64,000 nucleotides of DNA from Clostridia bacterium. Its GTDB lineage: Bacteria > Bacillota > Clostridia > Oscillospirales > Acutalibacteraceae. The stretch lies in contig JAFVSK010000011.1 of assembly GCA_017503785.1 (NCBI GenBank), positions 1 through 64,000 of the forward strand, in the 5' to 3' direction. Both the position numbers and the translations under genes were made by a program. Shown here in pieces: positions 1 through 9,176 of the stretch; position 1 is the stretch's first letter, and every line of letters begins with the position of its first letter. The notes below the pieces were generated by a model. It was not told the DNA's origin. It saw only the letters and a list, made by a program, of their open reading frames with translations, and made no database searches.

Positions 1-1915
1 CAATGCTCGTCACGCTGTCGGGAATTATTAAATCAGTTACCCAGGTATTATTGTAATAAAGTTTCCCTGCATAGCACAATGGATTTGATGAATAATTCGC
101 AAAATCAATCTTACACCACGCTGCGATATCGTTAATATATACCGAGGTAAGGCTGCTGCAACCGTAAAACGCACTACCCCCAATGCTCGTCACGCCGTCA
201 CCGATCGTCACCGAGGTAAGACCGGTACAATTGTAAAACGCACCATAAGGAATCTGTGTATCATCGGTAATCGTTACCTTTTTTAAGCTGGAAGGAATAT
301 AATAACGCCCGCTATTGCCGCTGCTGTAATACTGCTCAACCGTGCCGTTTTCGTTGTAGCTTGTGTATCCAAAAACATATCCAAAAACAGCATCGTAGGT
401 CCCTCTTGCCGTTCGCGAGGAACCCACAAACGGTAAGGTAATGCTTTCAAGCTTGTTGCAACTTTGAAACGCGCCTTCCCCAATGCTCGTCACGCTGTCG
501 GGAAGGGTCACCGAGGTAAGGCTGCTGCAATTCTCGAACGCACTACCCCCGATGCTCTTCACGCTGTCGGGAATCGTCACCGAGGTAAGGCTGCTGCAAT
601 CACTAAACGCCCAACCCCCAATGCTCGTGCATTTATTGGAAAGAATAACCGTTTTCAGCGAAGACGGAACATAATAGTCGTTGTACGAATAAGCACTTGC
701 GCCGAAAATATAGCCGAAACAGGTCGCACCGGTTCCATCGGCGTAGTGCCCCACAAACGGCAGGGTAATACTATTAAGACTGCTACAACCTCTAAACGCA
801 GAACTCCCAATGCTCGTCACACTGTCAGGAATCGTCACCGAGGTAAGACCGGTACAATTGTAAAACGCAGAACTCCCAATGCTCGTCACGCTGTCGGGAA
901 TAGTCACCGAGGTAAGGCTGCTGCAATCGTAAAATGCACGATACCCAATGCTCGTCACGCTATCGGGAATCGTCACCGAGGTAAGTCTGCTGCAACCGGA
1001 AAATGCCTGATTTCCAATGCTCGTCACGCTGTTAGGAATCGTCACCGAGGCAAGACTGCTGCAACCGGAAAATGCCTGATTTCCAATGCTCGTCACGCTA
1101 TTGGGAATCGTGATCGAGGTAAGACCGTTGCAACCTCTAAACGCATCATCACCAATGCTCGTCACGCTGTCACCGATCGTCACAGAGGTAAGACCGGTAC
1201 AATTGTAAAACGCACCATAAGGAATCTGTGTAGCATCGGTAATCGTTACCTTTTTTAAGCTGGAAGGAATAAAATAATAATAGCTGCCACCGTTGCTATA
1301 ATACTGCTCAACCGTGCTGCTTGAGCTGGTGGATCCGTATCCAAAAATATATCCAAAAACAGCATCCGAGGTCCCGCTTGCCGTTCGCGAGGAACCAACA
1401 AACGGTAAGGTAATGCTTTTAAGGCTGCTGCAACCGTAAAACGCCTCCTCACCAATGCTCGTCACGCTGTCGGGAATCGTCACCGAGGTAAGGCTGCTGC
1501 AACCGTAAAACGCATAATTTCCAATGCTCGTCACACTACCGTCATCCGGAATCACACTGGCTTTGCAACCAAAAAGCAGCGTACCGCTGTTCGTTTCAAT
1601 AATACAATTGCCGGCACTGTGGTACTTACTGTTACCCTGTGCCACTGTTAGGTTGGCAAGGCTGTTGCAACCGGAAAACGCCCCACTTCCAATGCTCGTC
1701 ACGCTGTCGGGAATCGTCACCGAGGTAAGTCTGCTGCAATAGTAAAACGCAGAACTCCCAATGCTCGTCACGCTGTCAGGAATCGTCACCGAGGTAAGGC
1801 TGCTGCAATACTCAAACGCACCATCCCCAATGCTCGTCACGCTGTCGGGAATCGTCACCGAGGTAAGTCTGCTGCAACCGTAAAACGCACTACCCCCAAT
1901 GCTCGTCACGGGATA
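1..1915. repeat. tandem 69-bp repeats inside the LRR gene
   Basis: Units starting at CAATGCTCGTCACGCTGTCG recur every 69 bases (for example 482, 551, 620; 809, 878, 947, 1016, 1085, 1154). They are very similar at DNA level and all stay in the same minus-strand frame. The two non-repeat inserts are also near-copies of each other. The array explains all long open frames on the opposite strand here. Confidence 0.9.
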
Positions 1916-2119
1916 ACCGCCAAGTGTTCTCGGAATGGTAACCGCGTAGCTGATGGAATTGCTGCAATACGTAATCGTTGCCTCGCCGTTAGACACCGTA
2001 TAGGTATAATAACCGTCGGTATATTCCGTTGCCGCGCTCGCCGTAAAGCTGAACGCACCCAGCGATACCGCTACCACCAGCAGCACCACCGTAAGCAACC
2101 CACTTGTCCATTTTTTCAT
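1..2119 (-). CDS. BspA-like leucine-rich repeat surface protein (partial)
   Basis: The gene enters from beyond the left edge; 706 codons are visible and no stop is reached. It starts at an ATG with GAGGAG 9 bases upstream and begins MKKWTSG followed by a hydrophobic signal peptide ending near SFTASAA. After an entry region the protein is an array of 23-residue repeats of the form CSSLTSVTIPDSVTSIGxxAF, the LRR_5/BspA type, with 16 or so TSIG units. Two longer inserts of about 75-100 residues (around positions 190-480 and 1160-1450) contain ITLPFVG and the motif VFGYIFG or VFGYVFG followed by IPSSLKKVTI. Family members are secreted and often mediate adhesion. The C-terminal anchor is outside the window, so its attachment cannot be judged. 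The reading frame is consistent at every repeat checked. Confidence 0.88.
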   Translation of the reverse strand, partial: MKKWTSGLLTVVLLVVAVSLGAFSFTASAATEYTDGYYTYTVSNGEATITYCSNSISYAVTIPRTLGGYPVTSIGGSAFYGCSRLTSVTIPDSVTSIGDGAFEYCSSLTSVTIPDSVTSIGSSAFYYCSRLTSVTIPDSVTSIGSGAFSGCNSLANLTVAQGNSKYHSAGNCIIETNSGTLLFGCKASVIPDDGSVTSIGNYAFYGCSSLTSVTIPDSVTSIGEEAFYGCSSLKSITLPFVGSSRTASGTSDAVFGYIFGYGSTSSSSTVEQYYSNGGSYYYFIPSSLKKVTITDATQIPYGAFYNCTGLTSVTIGDSVTSIGDDAFRGCNGLTSITIPNSVTSIGNQAFSGCSSLASVTIPNSVTSIGNQAFSGCSRLTSVTIPDSVTSIGYRAFYDCSSLTSVTIPDSVTSIGSSAFYNCTGLTSVTIPDSVTSIGSSAFRGCSSLNSITLPFVGHYADGTGATCFGYIFGASAYSYNDYYVPSSLKTVILSNKCTSIGGWAFSDCSSLTSVTIPDSVKSIGGSAFENCSSLTSVTLPDSVTSIGEGAFQSCNKLESITLPFVGSSRTARGTYDAVFGYVFGYTSYNENGTVEQYYSSGNSGRYYIPSSLKKVTITDDTQIPYGAFYNCTGLTSVTIGDGVTSIGGSAFYGCSSLTSVYINDIAAWCKIDFANYSSNPLCYAGKLYYNNTWVTDLIIPDSVTSI

Positions 2120-2154
2120 CAAGTATCACTCCTCGTAACGAGTTGCACAAAATA

Positions 2155-2183
2155 ATCATACCACAACTTGCCAAAAAATACAA
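2155..2183 (-). promoter_or_regulatory. sigma-A-type promoter of the LRR gene
   Basis: On the minus strand a TTGTAT -35 and a TATGAT -10 are separated by 17 bases, about 35 bases upstream of the LRR start codon. This fits a vegetative promoter; it is a motif reading only. Confidence 0.6.
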
Positions 2184-2217
2184 GCGCGCGTATCGTCCCC
2201 TGCAAACATACAAAGTA

Positions 2218-2250
2218 AAAAAGCAGGGGCAACTGTTGTGCCCCTGCTTT
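2218..2250 (-). terminator. ftsZ terminator
   Basis: On the minus strand AAGCAGGGGC pairs with GCCCCTGCTT around a 9-base loop and is followed by a T-rich run, directly after the ftsZ stop codon. It separates ftsZ from the LRR gene. Confidence 0.85.
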
Positions 2251-2263
2251 GGTTTTGGTTAGT

Positions 2264-3316
2264 TTACTTTTTCTTGAAGAAGCCGATGATGTCTTCGTTG
2301 TCATCATCGAAGCCGCCCATGGCGCCGCCTTCAACCGGAGCTTCGTAAGAGCCGTCGGCCGAGAAGCCGGTGGCGAGCAGCGTGATGCACATTTCGTCGT
2401 CCAGAGTATCGTCGAACGCGAAGCCCCAAATGAGGTTGCAATCGGGGTGTGCCGCCTCTTCCACAATGGAGGAAGCCGTCATGACTTCTTCGAGCAGAAC
2501 GTCGCGCGAAGCGAAGATGTTCAGGATCACGCCGGTGGCACCGTTGATGGTGGTTTCCAGCAGCGGGCTGGCGATAGCGGCGCGGGCAGCAGCCTCGGCC
2601 TTATCCTTACCCTCGGCACGACCGATACCCATGTGGGCGTAGCCGGCATCCTTCATAACGGAGGTAACGTCGGCGAAGTCGAGGTTGACTTCGGCGTCGG
2701 TGGTGATCAGTTCGGAGATGGACTGCACGCCCTGGCGCAGGATGCTGTCGGCCTCCTGGAAGGCGTTTGCCAGCGTGATGCGCTGATCGCTGACGAGGCG
2801 CAGACGCTCGTTGGGGATAACCACCAAGCTGTCCACGTGCTCACGCAGCACGGCGATACCGTTTTCGGCCTGCTCCATACGGCGACGGCCTTCGAATGCA
2901 AACGGCTTGGTTACGATACCCACGGTGAGAATGCCCATGTCGCGGGCGATCTCGGCCACCACGGGAGCTGCACCGGTACCGGTGCCGCCGCCCATACCGG
3001 CGGTGATGAACACCATGTCGGCACCCTTCAGCGCAGCGGTGATCTCATCGCGGCTTTCCTCGGCAGCGCGCTGACCCTTTTCGGGGTTTGCACCGGCGCC
3101 CATGCCGCGAGTCAGCTTATCGCCGATCTGCAGCTTAACGCCGGCCTGCGAGCGAGTCAGGGCCTGACGGTCCGTGTTGATCGCCACAAATTCCACGCAG
3201 TCGATACCGGCTGCGACCATGCGGTTAACAGCGTTGCCGCCACCGCCGCCGACACCGATAACTTTAATTTTTTGAGCACCCGTGTTCAGGATTTCCTCTT
3301 CAATTTCGAAGCTCAT
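2264..3316 (-). CDS. ftsZ: cell division protein FtsZ
   Basis: Tubulin-like GTPase that forms the Z-ring at mid-cell and recruits the divisome. The start ATG (MSFEIEEE) is preceded by GGGAGGAAG at good spacing; an upstream in-frame methionine lacks a ribosome site. Visible landmarks are the N-terminal [13 protein letters not shown] nucleotide-binding region, the tubulin signature [16 protein letters not shown] near residue 100, and a short acidic C-terminal tail ending DIIGFFKKK, which resembles the conserved FtsZ tail that binds FtsA or SepF. Length 350 residues is normal. It is the last gene of the division cluster, 174 bases after divIB, and ftsA, often just upstream, is missing. It is followed by a strong terminator. 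Confidence 0.98.
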   Translation of the reverse strand: MSFEIEEEILNTGAQKIKVIGVGGGGGNAVNRMVAAGIDCVEFVAINTDRQALTRSQAGVKLQIGDKLTRGMGAGANPEKGQRAAEESRDEITAALKGADMVFITAGMGGGTGTGAAPVVAEIARDMGILTVGIVTKPFAFEGRRRMEQAENGIAVLREHVDSLVVIPNERLRLVSDQRITLANAFQEADSILRQGVQSISELITTDAEVNLDFADVTSVMKDAGYAHMGIGRAEGKDKAEAAARAAIASPLLETTINGATGVILNIFASRDVLLEEVMTASSIVEEAAHPDCNLIWGFAFDDTLDDEMCITLLATGFSADGSYEAPVEGGAMGGFDDDNEDIIGFFKKK

Positions 3317-3490
3317 AAAAACTTCCTCCCAGTTCGTATTTCTCAGCACAGTTATGTGTATTATTTCAGACAGTGTTACAAAACACCGCAGGTTACCTCT
3401 ATAATTTTATCACATAACGCAAGGGATTTCAACAGTATTTTTCACGGTTTTTAATTATTTTTTAAAAATTTTTCAAAAAGCAGTTTCTTT

Positions 3491-4426
3491 TTACCGCGCC
3501 CGTGTGGTTGTGGTGGCCGCCGCCGTGGACGAGCCTGTTCCCGTGGTGCTTGCCGCCTCTTGTTTTTCCTTTTCGGCCTGCAAAATCGACGATGGCGTGA
3601 ACACGATCATCGGCGAGGAAACGGTTTCGTCGGAATACTGGCTGACGTTTAAAATGCCTGTGGCGGTATCGCCGTGGCGGCTGAGCACCTTGGGGATCGC
3701 GCTTACCACGGCGGCGATCTCGTAGGTGAGGTTGGAGTCGTTGCCCAGCTTTACCAAAATTTGATTTTTCCAATTCAACGTAATATCGTTGCGGTTGGAG
3801 AGGTCGATCTCGGCCACGCCCTTTAAGCCGTTCGCCTGCATGGCTTCCATCAGCTCCAGCACGGTTTCAAGATCGCGATTGTCGATGATCTGCTTGCCGA
3901 TTTCGTCGGTTTTGGTTTTTACGCCCTTGAGATACAGCCGACGGAACGGCTTTTCGCTTTCCAGCGGCAGATGCATCAGCCCGATGCCGCGGTGGCTGAC
4001 CACCACCCATTTTCCATTGGCGTACACCGCGCCCATTTCCTCGGCCTCGGTGACACGGATGGTTACATCGCGTTTTAAGCTGATATCGATCGACACACTT
4101 TCCACGTACGCAAACGCTTCGCGGATTTTTTTGGTGGCCGTGCGTTTATTTAGCGAAAATACGCTTTGTGAAAGCTCAATTCCGCTGACACCGATAATGG
4201 CTTCCTCATCGTACCGCGTGTTGCCCTCCACGGTGATGCTCTCAACGGGCAGCCATTCCTTTGTTTCGCCGGTGGCGGCATCGGTAGTCTGAAATGCCGT
4301 AGGCAGCATCAACAACGTACCGATGAGCAATCCAATATTTAAAACAGACAACACAAGAAAGACAACGAGCCGATTCTTTGCCCGTTGCTTCTTGCTGATC
4401 TTTTTGGATTTTGCTTTTCGCTTCAT
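3491..4426 (-). CDS. divIB: cell division protein DivIB/FtsQ
   Basis: Single-pass membrane protein of the FtsQ-DivIB-FtsL-DivIC complex that controls septal peptidoglycan synthesis. The N-terminus is very basic (KRKAKSKKISKKQRAKNR), followed by one membrane helix near residues 22-45, then the POTRA domain beginning around VESITVEGNTRYDEEAI and the beta domain. The C-terminus is Ser/Thr-rich (TTGTGSSTAAATTTT). The ATG at 4426 was chosen because AGGA lies 8 bases upstream; an ATG three codons earlier would have its ribosome site touching the codon. It begins 19 bases after the murA stop and is presumably cotranscribed. About 311 residues, typical. Confidence 0.93.
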   Translation of the reverse strand: MKRKAKSKKISKKQRAKNRLVVFLVLSVLNIGLLIGTLLMLPTAFQTTDAATGETKEWLPVESITVEGNTRYDEEAIIGVSGIELSQSVFSLNKRTATKKIREAFAYVESVSIDISLKRDVTIRVTEAEEMGAVYANGKWVVVSHRGIGLMHLPLESEKPFRRLYLKGVKTKTDEIGKQIIDNRDLETVLELMEAMQANGLKGVAEIDLSNRNDITLNWKNQILVKLGNDSNLTYEIAAVVSAIPKVLSRHGDTATGILNVSQYSDETVSSPMIVFTPSSILQAEKEKQEAASTTGTGSSTAAATTTTRAR

Positions 4427-4445
4427 ATTCGTCATCCTACTGTGT

Positions 4446-5702
4446 TTATTCTTCCAGTATAAGAGATGCGCCCGCTGCTGTCAAGTCCTTGATGATTGCT
4501 TCGTAGCCGCGTTCCAAATGATGCAGCTCGCTCAACACCGTGGTGCCCTGCGCCGCCAAGCCCGCCAACACCAGTGCGGCACCACCGCGCAGATCGGTAC
4601 ATTCCACGGGAGCGCCCGACAGCTGCGCAACACCCTCGACCACCGCCACGCGGCCCTCTACTTTAACACGCGCACCGAGGCGCATCAGCTCTCCAACATG
4701 CTTATAACGGCTTTCAAAAATGGTTTCTACAAATACGCTGGTACCTTTTGCCACGCACGCCATTGCCATTAACAGCGCCTGCGCATCGGTGGGAAAGCCG
4801 GGATACGGCAGCGTTCTCACGCTCTTGACACGAGTCAGCCTCTGCGGTGCGCTGACAAGCAGTTCTTGCTCTCGCACCGACACCCGACAACCCATTTCTT
4901 CGAACAGCGGCAACACCGCCTGCAGATGCAACGGACACACGTCACGCAGCAGCAGCGAGCCGCCCGTAATGGCTGCGGCACCCATGTAGGTAACGGTTTC
5001 GATACGGTCGGGAATCACCCGATGGCAGCAACCGTGCAGCGCTTCCACGCCCTCGATCACCAGCGTGCTTTCGCCGGCGCCGCGGATGCGTGCGCCGCAC
5101 GCGGTAAGAAATTCGCAGAGATCCACGATCTCCGGCTCGCGTGCGGCGTTATATACCGTGGTGATGCCCTGCGCGGTCACGGCAGCCAATACAATATTTT
5201 CCGTGGCACCCACACTGGGAAATGCCAACGTAATGGGGCAGCCGACCAGTCGTCCGTTTACCGTGCAGTGCAGCTTACCGCCTTCTTCGTGGATGGCCAC
5301 ACCCATTTGGCGCAGCGCAGCCAAGTGCAGATCAATGGGACGCGGACCCAGCTCGCATCCACCGGGAAACGACAATTCCGCACCGCCGGTGCGGGCCACA
5401 ATGGCTCCCAAAAATACAATAGAGGAGCGCATTTCGCGCATTAGCGAATCGGGAATATCCCCTCGGCAAGGTGCGGTGGCATCCACCGTTACCACGGTGC
5501 CGTGTTGTTCCACGCGACAGCCGAGGTGGCGCAAAATGGCCGCCGCAGCGCGCACATCGGACAGCGCGGGACAGTTGTGCAGTTCGCACACACCCTGTGC
5601 CAGCAGCGTTGCCGCCAGTATGGGTAATGCGCTGTTTTTTGCTCCGTGAATATGTACCTCACCGTCTAAACGGCGCTCTCCCTGAATAACCAACCTTCCC
5701 AT
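4446..5702 (-). CDS. murA: UDP-N-acetylglucosamine 1-carboxyvinyltransferase MurA
   Basis: Cytosolic enzyme for the first committed step of peptidoglycan synthesis: transfer of enolpyruvate from PEP to UDP-GlcNAc. The start ATG (MGRLVIQGE) has GGAGAGGGG 7 bases upstream; the longer open frame lacks such a site. The catalytic cysteine is seen in SFPGGCELGPRPIDLH near residue 120, so it should be fosfomycin-sensitive in principle, and the substrate motif GAKNSALP lies near the N-terminus. 418 residues is the normal length. It sits between murG and divIB, the place where murB or murA is often found in clostridial dcw clusters; murB itself is absent. Bacillota often carry a second paralogue elsewhere. 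Confidence 0.97.
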   Translation of the reverse strand: MGRLVIQGERRLDGEVHIHGAKNSALPILAATLLAQGVCELHNCPALSDVRAAAAILRHLGCRVEQHGTVVTVDATAPCRGDIPDSLMREMRSSIVFLGAIVARTGGAELSFPGGCELGPRPIDLHLAALRQMGVAIHEEGGKLHCTVNGRLVGCPITLAFPSVGATENIVLAAVTAQGITTVYNAAREPEIVDLCEFLTACGARIRGAGESTLVIEGVEALHGCCHRVIPDRIETVTYMGAAAITGGSLLLRDVCPLHLQAVLPLFEEMGCRVSVREQELLVSAPQRLTRVKSVRTLPYPGFPTDAQALLMAMACVAKGTSVFVETIFESRYKHVGELMRLGARVKVEGRVAVVEGVAQLSGAPVECTDLRGGAALVLAGLAAQGTTVLSELHHLERGYEAIIKDLTAAGASLILEE

Positions 5703-5780
5703 GGTACAACCCCTCTCCTTTGCGGTCATAGATCGTTATATACCATCCTATGACACAAAACGAGAAGGGTGATTCGTTGG

Positions 5781-6896
5781 TTATGAAAGCGTTTCTTGAA
5801 TTACCGCCAAGATCCGCTCGGTGGCATCCAGCACCGCGGCAGCCCCGGCCGCTTCGCTCATTTGTTCTAACGTATCCGCCGACAGCGCCACGCCTTGAAT
5901 TTCGTTCCACAATCGCTCGGCGGTGAGATCCTTTTGCTCCACGCAAACCGCAGCGCCGCGATTTGCCAGCGCCATGGCGTTATAATACTGGTGGTTTTCC
6001 GCCACATAGGGGGACGGCACCAGTATGGCCGGCTTACGCAGTGCCGGCAATTCGCTGAGCGTCATGGCGCCGCAACGACTGATAACCAAATCGGCAGCCG
6101 CCATGCAACGCGGCATATCGTCAATGTAATCGCGCACACGGACATGCACACCGTCGGGGGTAATGCCCGCTTCGCGAAGAAGTGCTTGCACCCGCTCGTA
6201 ATTTTCGCCGCGACCGGTGCCGATAATAAACTGGAGCTTTTGGGCTTCGGGCTGCTTCAGCACGCCCACGATCGCCTCGTTAAGCGGCCGCGCACCCAAG
6301 CTGCCGCCAAAGCACAGCACCAACGGCCGCTCATCCACACCCAGTTCACGACGCGCCTCAGCCTTGTTTACCGTTAACAAGCCTTGTCGAAGCGGGTTGC
6401 CGGTGACGATGACGTTGGCGCTTTCCGGCAGGTGCTTCTTGGCCGCTTCGTCCGACACCATCACCGCCTTGGCATACGGTGCCAGCATTTTTACGGTGAT
6501 ACCCGGCAGAGCGTTGGATTCGTGCACCAGCACGGGAATACCCATTTTAGCAGCGCGGCGCAGCACCGGGCCGCACACGTAACCGCCCGTACCGATAGCG
6601 ATGTCTGGCTTGAACTCGCGCAAAATACGAGCCGCCTCACGGCCCGCCGTTACCGCGTGATACGCCGCACGAAGATTCTTTTTTACGTTGGCAAGCGACA
6701 ATCGCCGCTGAAAGCCCTCGACCACCAACGTGCGCAACGGATAACCCGCCTTGGGCACCAGGGTGGTTTCCATACGGCCCTCGGCACCCACAAACAGGAT
6801 CTCCGCCTGCGGATAGGCTGCTTTAATTGCATCGGCAATGGACAGCGCGGGATTGATATGCCCCGCCGTGCCGCCGCCGGTCATTAACACGCGCAT
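5781..6896 (-). CDS. murG: UDP-GlcNAc:undecaprenyl-PP-MurNAc-pentapeptide transferase MurG
   Basis: Peripheral membrane glycosyltransferase (GT28) that adds GlcNAc to lipid I to make lipid II. Start ATG follows GGAGGAG. N-terminal GGGTAGHINPALSIADAI is the acceptor-domain glycine loop; the donor-domain loop appears as GGSLGARPLNE near residue 190; SRCGAMTLSEL near residue 265 is the UDP-GlcNAc contact region. 371 residues, complete. It lies 10 bases after ftsW and 78 bases before murA, so the three are likely one transcript. Confidence 0.98.
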   Translation of the reverse strand: MRVLMTGGGTAGHINPALSIADAIKAAYPQAEILFVGAEGRMETTLVPKAGYPLRTLVVEGFQRRLSLANVKKNLRAAYHAVTAGREAARILREFKPDIAIGTGGYVCGPVLRRAAKMGIPVLVHESNALPGITVKMLAPYAKAVMVSDEAAKKHLPESANVIVTGNPLRQGLLTVNKAEARRELGVDERPLVLCFGGSLGARPLNEAIVGVLKQPEAQKLQFIIGTGRGENYERVQALLREAGITPDGVHVRVRDYIDDMPRCMAAADLVISRCGAMTLSELPALRKPAILVPSPYVAENHQYYNAMALANRGAAVCVEQKDLTAERLWNEIQGVALSADTLEQMSEAAGAAAVLDATERILAVIQETLS

Positions 6897-6906
6897 GGTA
6901 CTCCTC

Positions 6907-8142
6907 CTATCGTTTGCCGGCGTGATAGTTGCCCTGCCGCGAAATGGACAGCAGCAGGCCCATCTGCATCAACAACATGATCAGCGAGCTGCCCCCGTAG
7001 CTGAAGAACGGCAGGCTGATGCCGGTGTTGGGCATAGAATTGGTTACCACCGCCAAATTCAGCGCCACCTGCAGCCCGATCTGCGCCGTAAGGCCGATGG
7101 CCAGCATGGAGCCGAATTTATCGGGTGCTTTCATGCCGATGGCGAAACCGCGCCACAGCAAAAAGCCAAACAACAGAATGATGAGAACGGCGCCGATGAA
7201 GCCCAGTTCTTCACACACGATCGCAAAGATAAAGTCGTTCTGCGGCTCGGGCAGGAACAAATGCTTTTGCCGCGAGTTGCCGATACCCTCGCCCATTAAG
7301 CCGCCCGAACCGATGGCAAACAGCGATTGCACCGTCTGCCAAGCCACGTCGCGGCCGGTGAGGTTGCCGTATTTTTTGTCGGACATATACACCTTGAGAG
7401 GGTCGTTCCACACCTCAAAGCGGTCTTGCTCGTAGCCGAACACGACCACCATCAGCACCACGGCAGCAACGCCCAGCAGGATAACGCCCACCATTGGTGC
7501 CGGTCGGGTCCCGCCGATAAACATCATAACCATGCCGATGAAAATGATGAGCATGGTACCGGACAGGTGGGGCTCAACCACCACCAACGCTGCGGTGAAG
7601 CCCAAAACGAGCATGAACGGCCAAAAGCCCTTGGAGGCCTGCCGCATACCTTGTTCCTTATAGTGTGAGATCCAGTGTGCAAACAACAAAATAATGGCAA
7701 ACTTGGCGATCTCCGAGGGCTGAATGTTAATGGGCCCTAAGCGGATCCAGCGGTGCACGTTTTGAATTTCCGGCAGGAACAACACCAGCAAAAGCAGCGC
7801 CCACGAAAAGATCATGATCGGGATCGCCCAACGGTGCAGCACGTGATAGTCAACGAACGAGATGATGAACATAAACAGCACACCCACCAAAGCGTAGCCG
7901 ATCTGTTTCGTAATGTAGGCGTAGCTGTCGCCGTTGTTCTGATAATACGAATAGGCATAGCTTGCCGAGAACAGTGAAACCAGTCCTACCACGAGCACCA
8001 AAATGAGCGCGACAAAAAACATCTTATCAAAGCCGGCCGGATTGGTGAAAAAGCGCAGCTTCCGTTTGGGGAGCACGCTGTCCGACGGCATATCAAAGCG
8101 CCAGAAGTGAGGCGGGTTGGAGCGCACGATTCTTTCTTCCAC
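6907..8142 (-). CDS. ftsW: SEDS glycosyltransferase FtsW/SpoVE
   Basis: Polytopic membrane peptidoglycan polymerase of the SEDS family that works with a class B PBP at the septum. Translation probably begins at a GTG (MEERIVRS) with AAAGGAG 8 bases upstream. About ten hydrophobic segments follow a roughly 40-residue cytoplasmic N-terminus. The family signature is seen near the C-terminus as NTGISLPFFSYGGSSLI. It immediately follows mraY (13 bases), where B. subtilis has murD in between, and precedes murG. It could equally be the sporulation paralogue SpoVE; only one SEDS gene is visible in the window, so the division role is the simpler reading. Confidence 0.95.
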   Translation of the reverse strand: MEERIVRSNPPHFWRFDMPSDSVLPKRKLRFFTNPAGFDKMFFVALILVLVVGLVSLFSASYAYSYYQNNGDSYAYITKQIGYALVGVLFMFIISFVDYHVLHRWAIPIMIFSWALLLLVLFLPEIQNVHRWIRLGPINIQPSEIAKFAIILLFAHWISHYKEQGMRQASKGFWPFMLVLGFTAALVVVEPHLSGTMLIIFIGMVMMFIGGTRPAPMVGVILLGVAAVVLMVVVFGYEQDRFEVWNDPLKVYMSDKKYGNLTGRDVAWQTVQSLFAIGSGGLMGEGIGNSRQKHLFLPEPQNDFIFAIVCEELGFIGAVLIILLFGFLLWRGFAIGMKAPDKFGSMLAIGLTAQIGLQVALNLAVVTNSMPNTGISLPFFSYGGSSLIMLLMQMGLLLSISRQGNYHAGKR

Positions 8143-8155
8143 GAGAGTTCTCCTT

Positions 8156-9169
8156 TCAGCGGGCTAAAAACAGGCTGACAATACCGCCCACGGCCGTGAC
8201 GGCCGAGAACACGATAACGATCTTGTTTTCGCTCCAGCCGCACATTTCAAAATGATGATGCAGCGGGCTCATTTTAAACAAGCGCTTACCGTGGGTCAAT
8301 TTAAAGTATGACACCTGCAGCATGACCGACAACGTTTCCGCTACGTATACTATGCCCAGCGGCACCAGTAAAAACGGCTGTTCCAAGCCAAAGGCCACCG
8401 CGCACAAAACACCGCCGATGAACAATGAGCCTGTGTCGCCCATAAATACCTTGGCAGGATGAACGTTCCACACCAAAAAGCCCGCAAGCGCGCCTGCCAT
8501 GGCAGCACTGATGATGCCGTATCCCGTGGCAAAGGTGCACAGTGCCAGCAAGAACAGCAGTGCAACCACCGAAACGGTACCACACAAGCCGTCAACACCG
8601 TCGGTGAGGTTGGTGGCGTTCGTCATGGCCACAATAATGAACATGGCAATGGGAATGAACCAAAACCCTGCTTCCCAAAAACCAACAAACGGTACGTAGA
8701 TCTTGGTGGCGCCGGTGAGCACCATGGTGGTTGCATAAGCACCCGACACCAGCAGCTGCGCCAGCATTTTTTGGCCGCTGGTGAGCCCCAGATTCCGCTT
8801 GCGCACCACCTTGATGAAATCGTCCAAAAAGCCGATGGCGCCGAAGCCAACTGCCAACAGCAAGCCGGCAAACAGCCGCGACACTTCGCCCAGGGTATGT
8901 GCAGGCACCACGATCTTGGCTCCCGGAATTGCAAACTGACATAACAGCATTGCCACCACTGTGGTGATCAGCATTGCGGCAATAAAGATCACACCGCCCA
9001 TGGTGGGGGTTCCCTGCTTGGACTTATGCCATGCCGGACCCTCCTCACGAATAGTTTGACCGAATTTTAACCGATGCAACACCGGAATTAATGCTTTTCC
9101 TAACCGCTCAGCCACAAAAAAGGCCACAATGGCGGTGACGACCCACACGGCCGCGACTGTTACGCTCAT
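8156..9169 (-). CDS. mraY: phospho-MurNAc-pentapeptide transferase MraY
   Basis: Integral membrane enzyme that links UDP-MurNAc-pentapeptide to undecaprenyl phosphate, giving lipid I. The ATG at MSVTVAAVW was chosen because AAGGAG precedes it by 10 bases; the longer frame has none. Motifs seen: KQGTPTMGG, FLDDFIKV (magnesium-binding aspartates), NLTDGVDGL, and the cytoplasmic histidine loop PLHHHFEMCGW near the C-terminus. Roughly ten membrane helices, 337 residues. It starts 8 bases after the murE stop and is followed directly by ftsW. Confidence 0.97.
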   Translation of the reverse strand: MSVTVAAVWVVTAIVAFFVAERLGKALIPVLHRLKFGQTIREEGPAWHKSKQGTPTMGGVIFIAAMLITTVVAMLLCQFAIPGAKIVVPAHTLGEVSRLFAGLLLAVGFGAIGFLDDFIKVVRKRNLGLTSGQKMLAQLLVSGAYATTMVLTGATKIYVPFVGFWEAGFWFIPIAMFIIVAMTNATNLTDGVDGLCGTVSVVALLFLLALCTFATGYGIISAAMAGALAGFLVWNVHPAKVFMGDTGSLFIGGVLCAVAFGLEQPFLLVPLGIVYVAETLSVMLQVSYFKLTHGKRLFKMSPLHHHFEMCGWSENKIVIVFSAVTAVGGIVSLFLAR

Positions 9170-9176
9170 CGTCTTT

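Noticed and set aside
464..1258. Long plus-strand frame of 264 codons with repeated HAVGNRHRGKAAA units
   Set aside because: It is the antisense shadow of the LRR repeats, whose minus-strand frame has signal peptide, ribosome site and a known repeat fold.
1..1915. Possible CRISPR array because of regular spacing
   Set aside because: Units are in-frame 69-bp coding repeats without unique spacers.
2249..3454. 401-codon plus-strand frame
   Set aside because: Lies entirely antisense to ftsZ and has no ribosome site or recognisable family.
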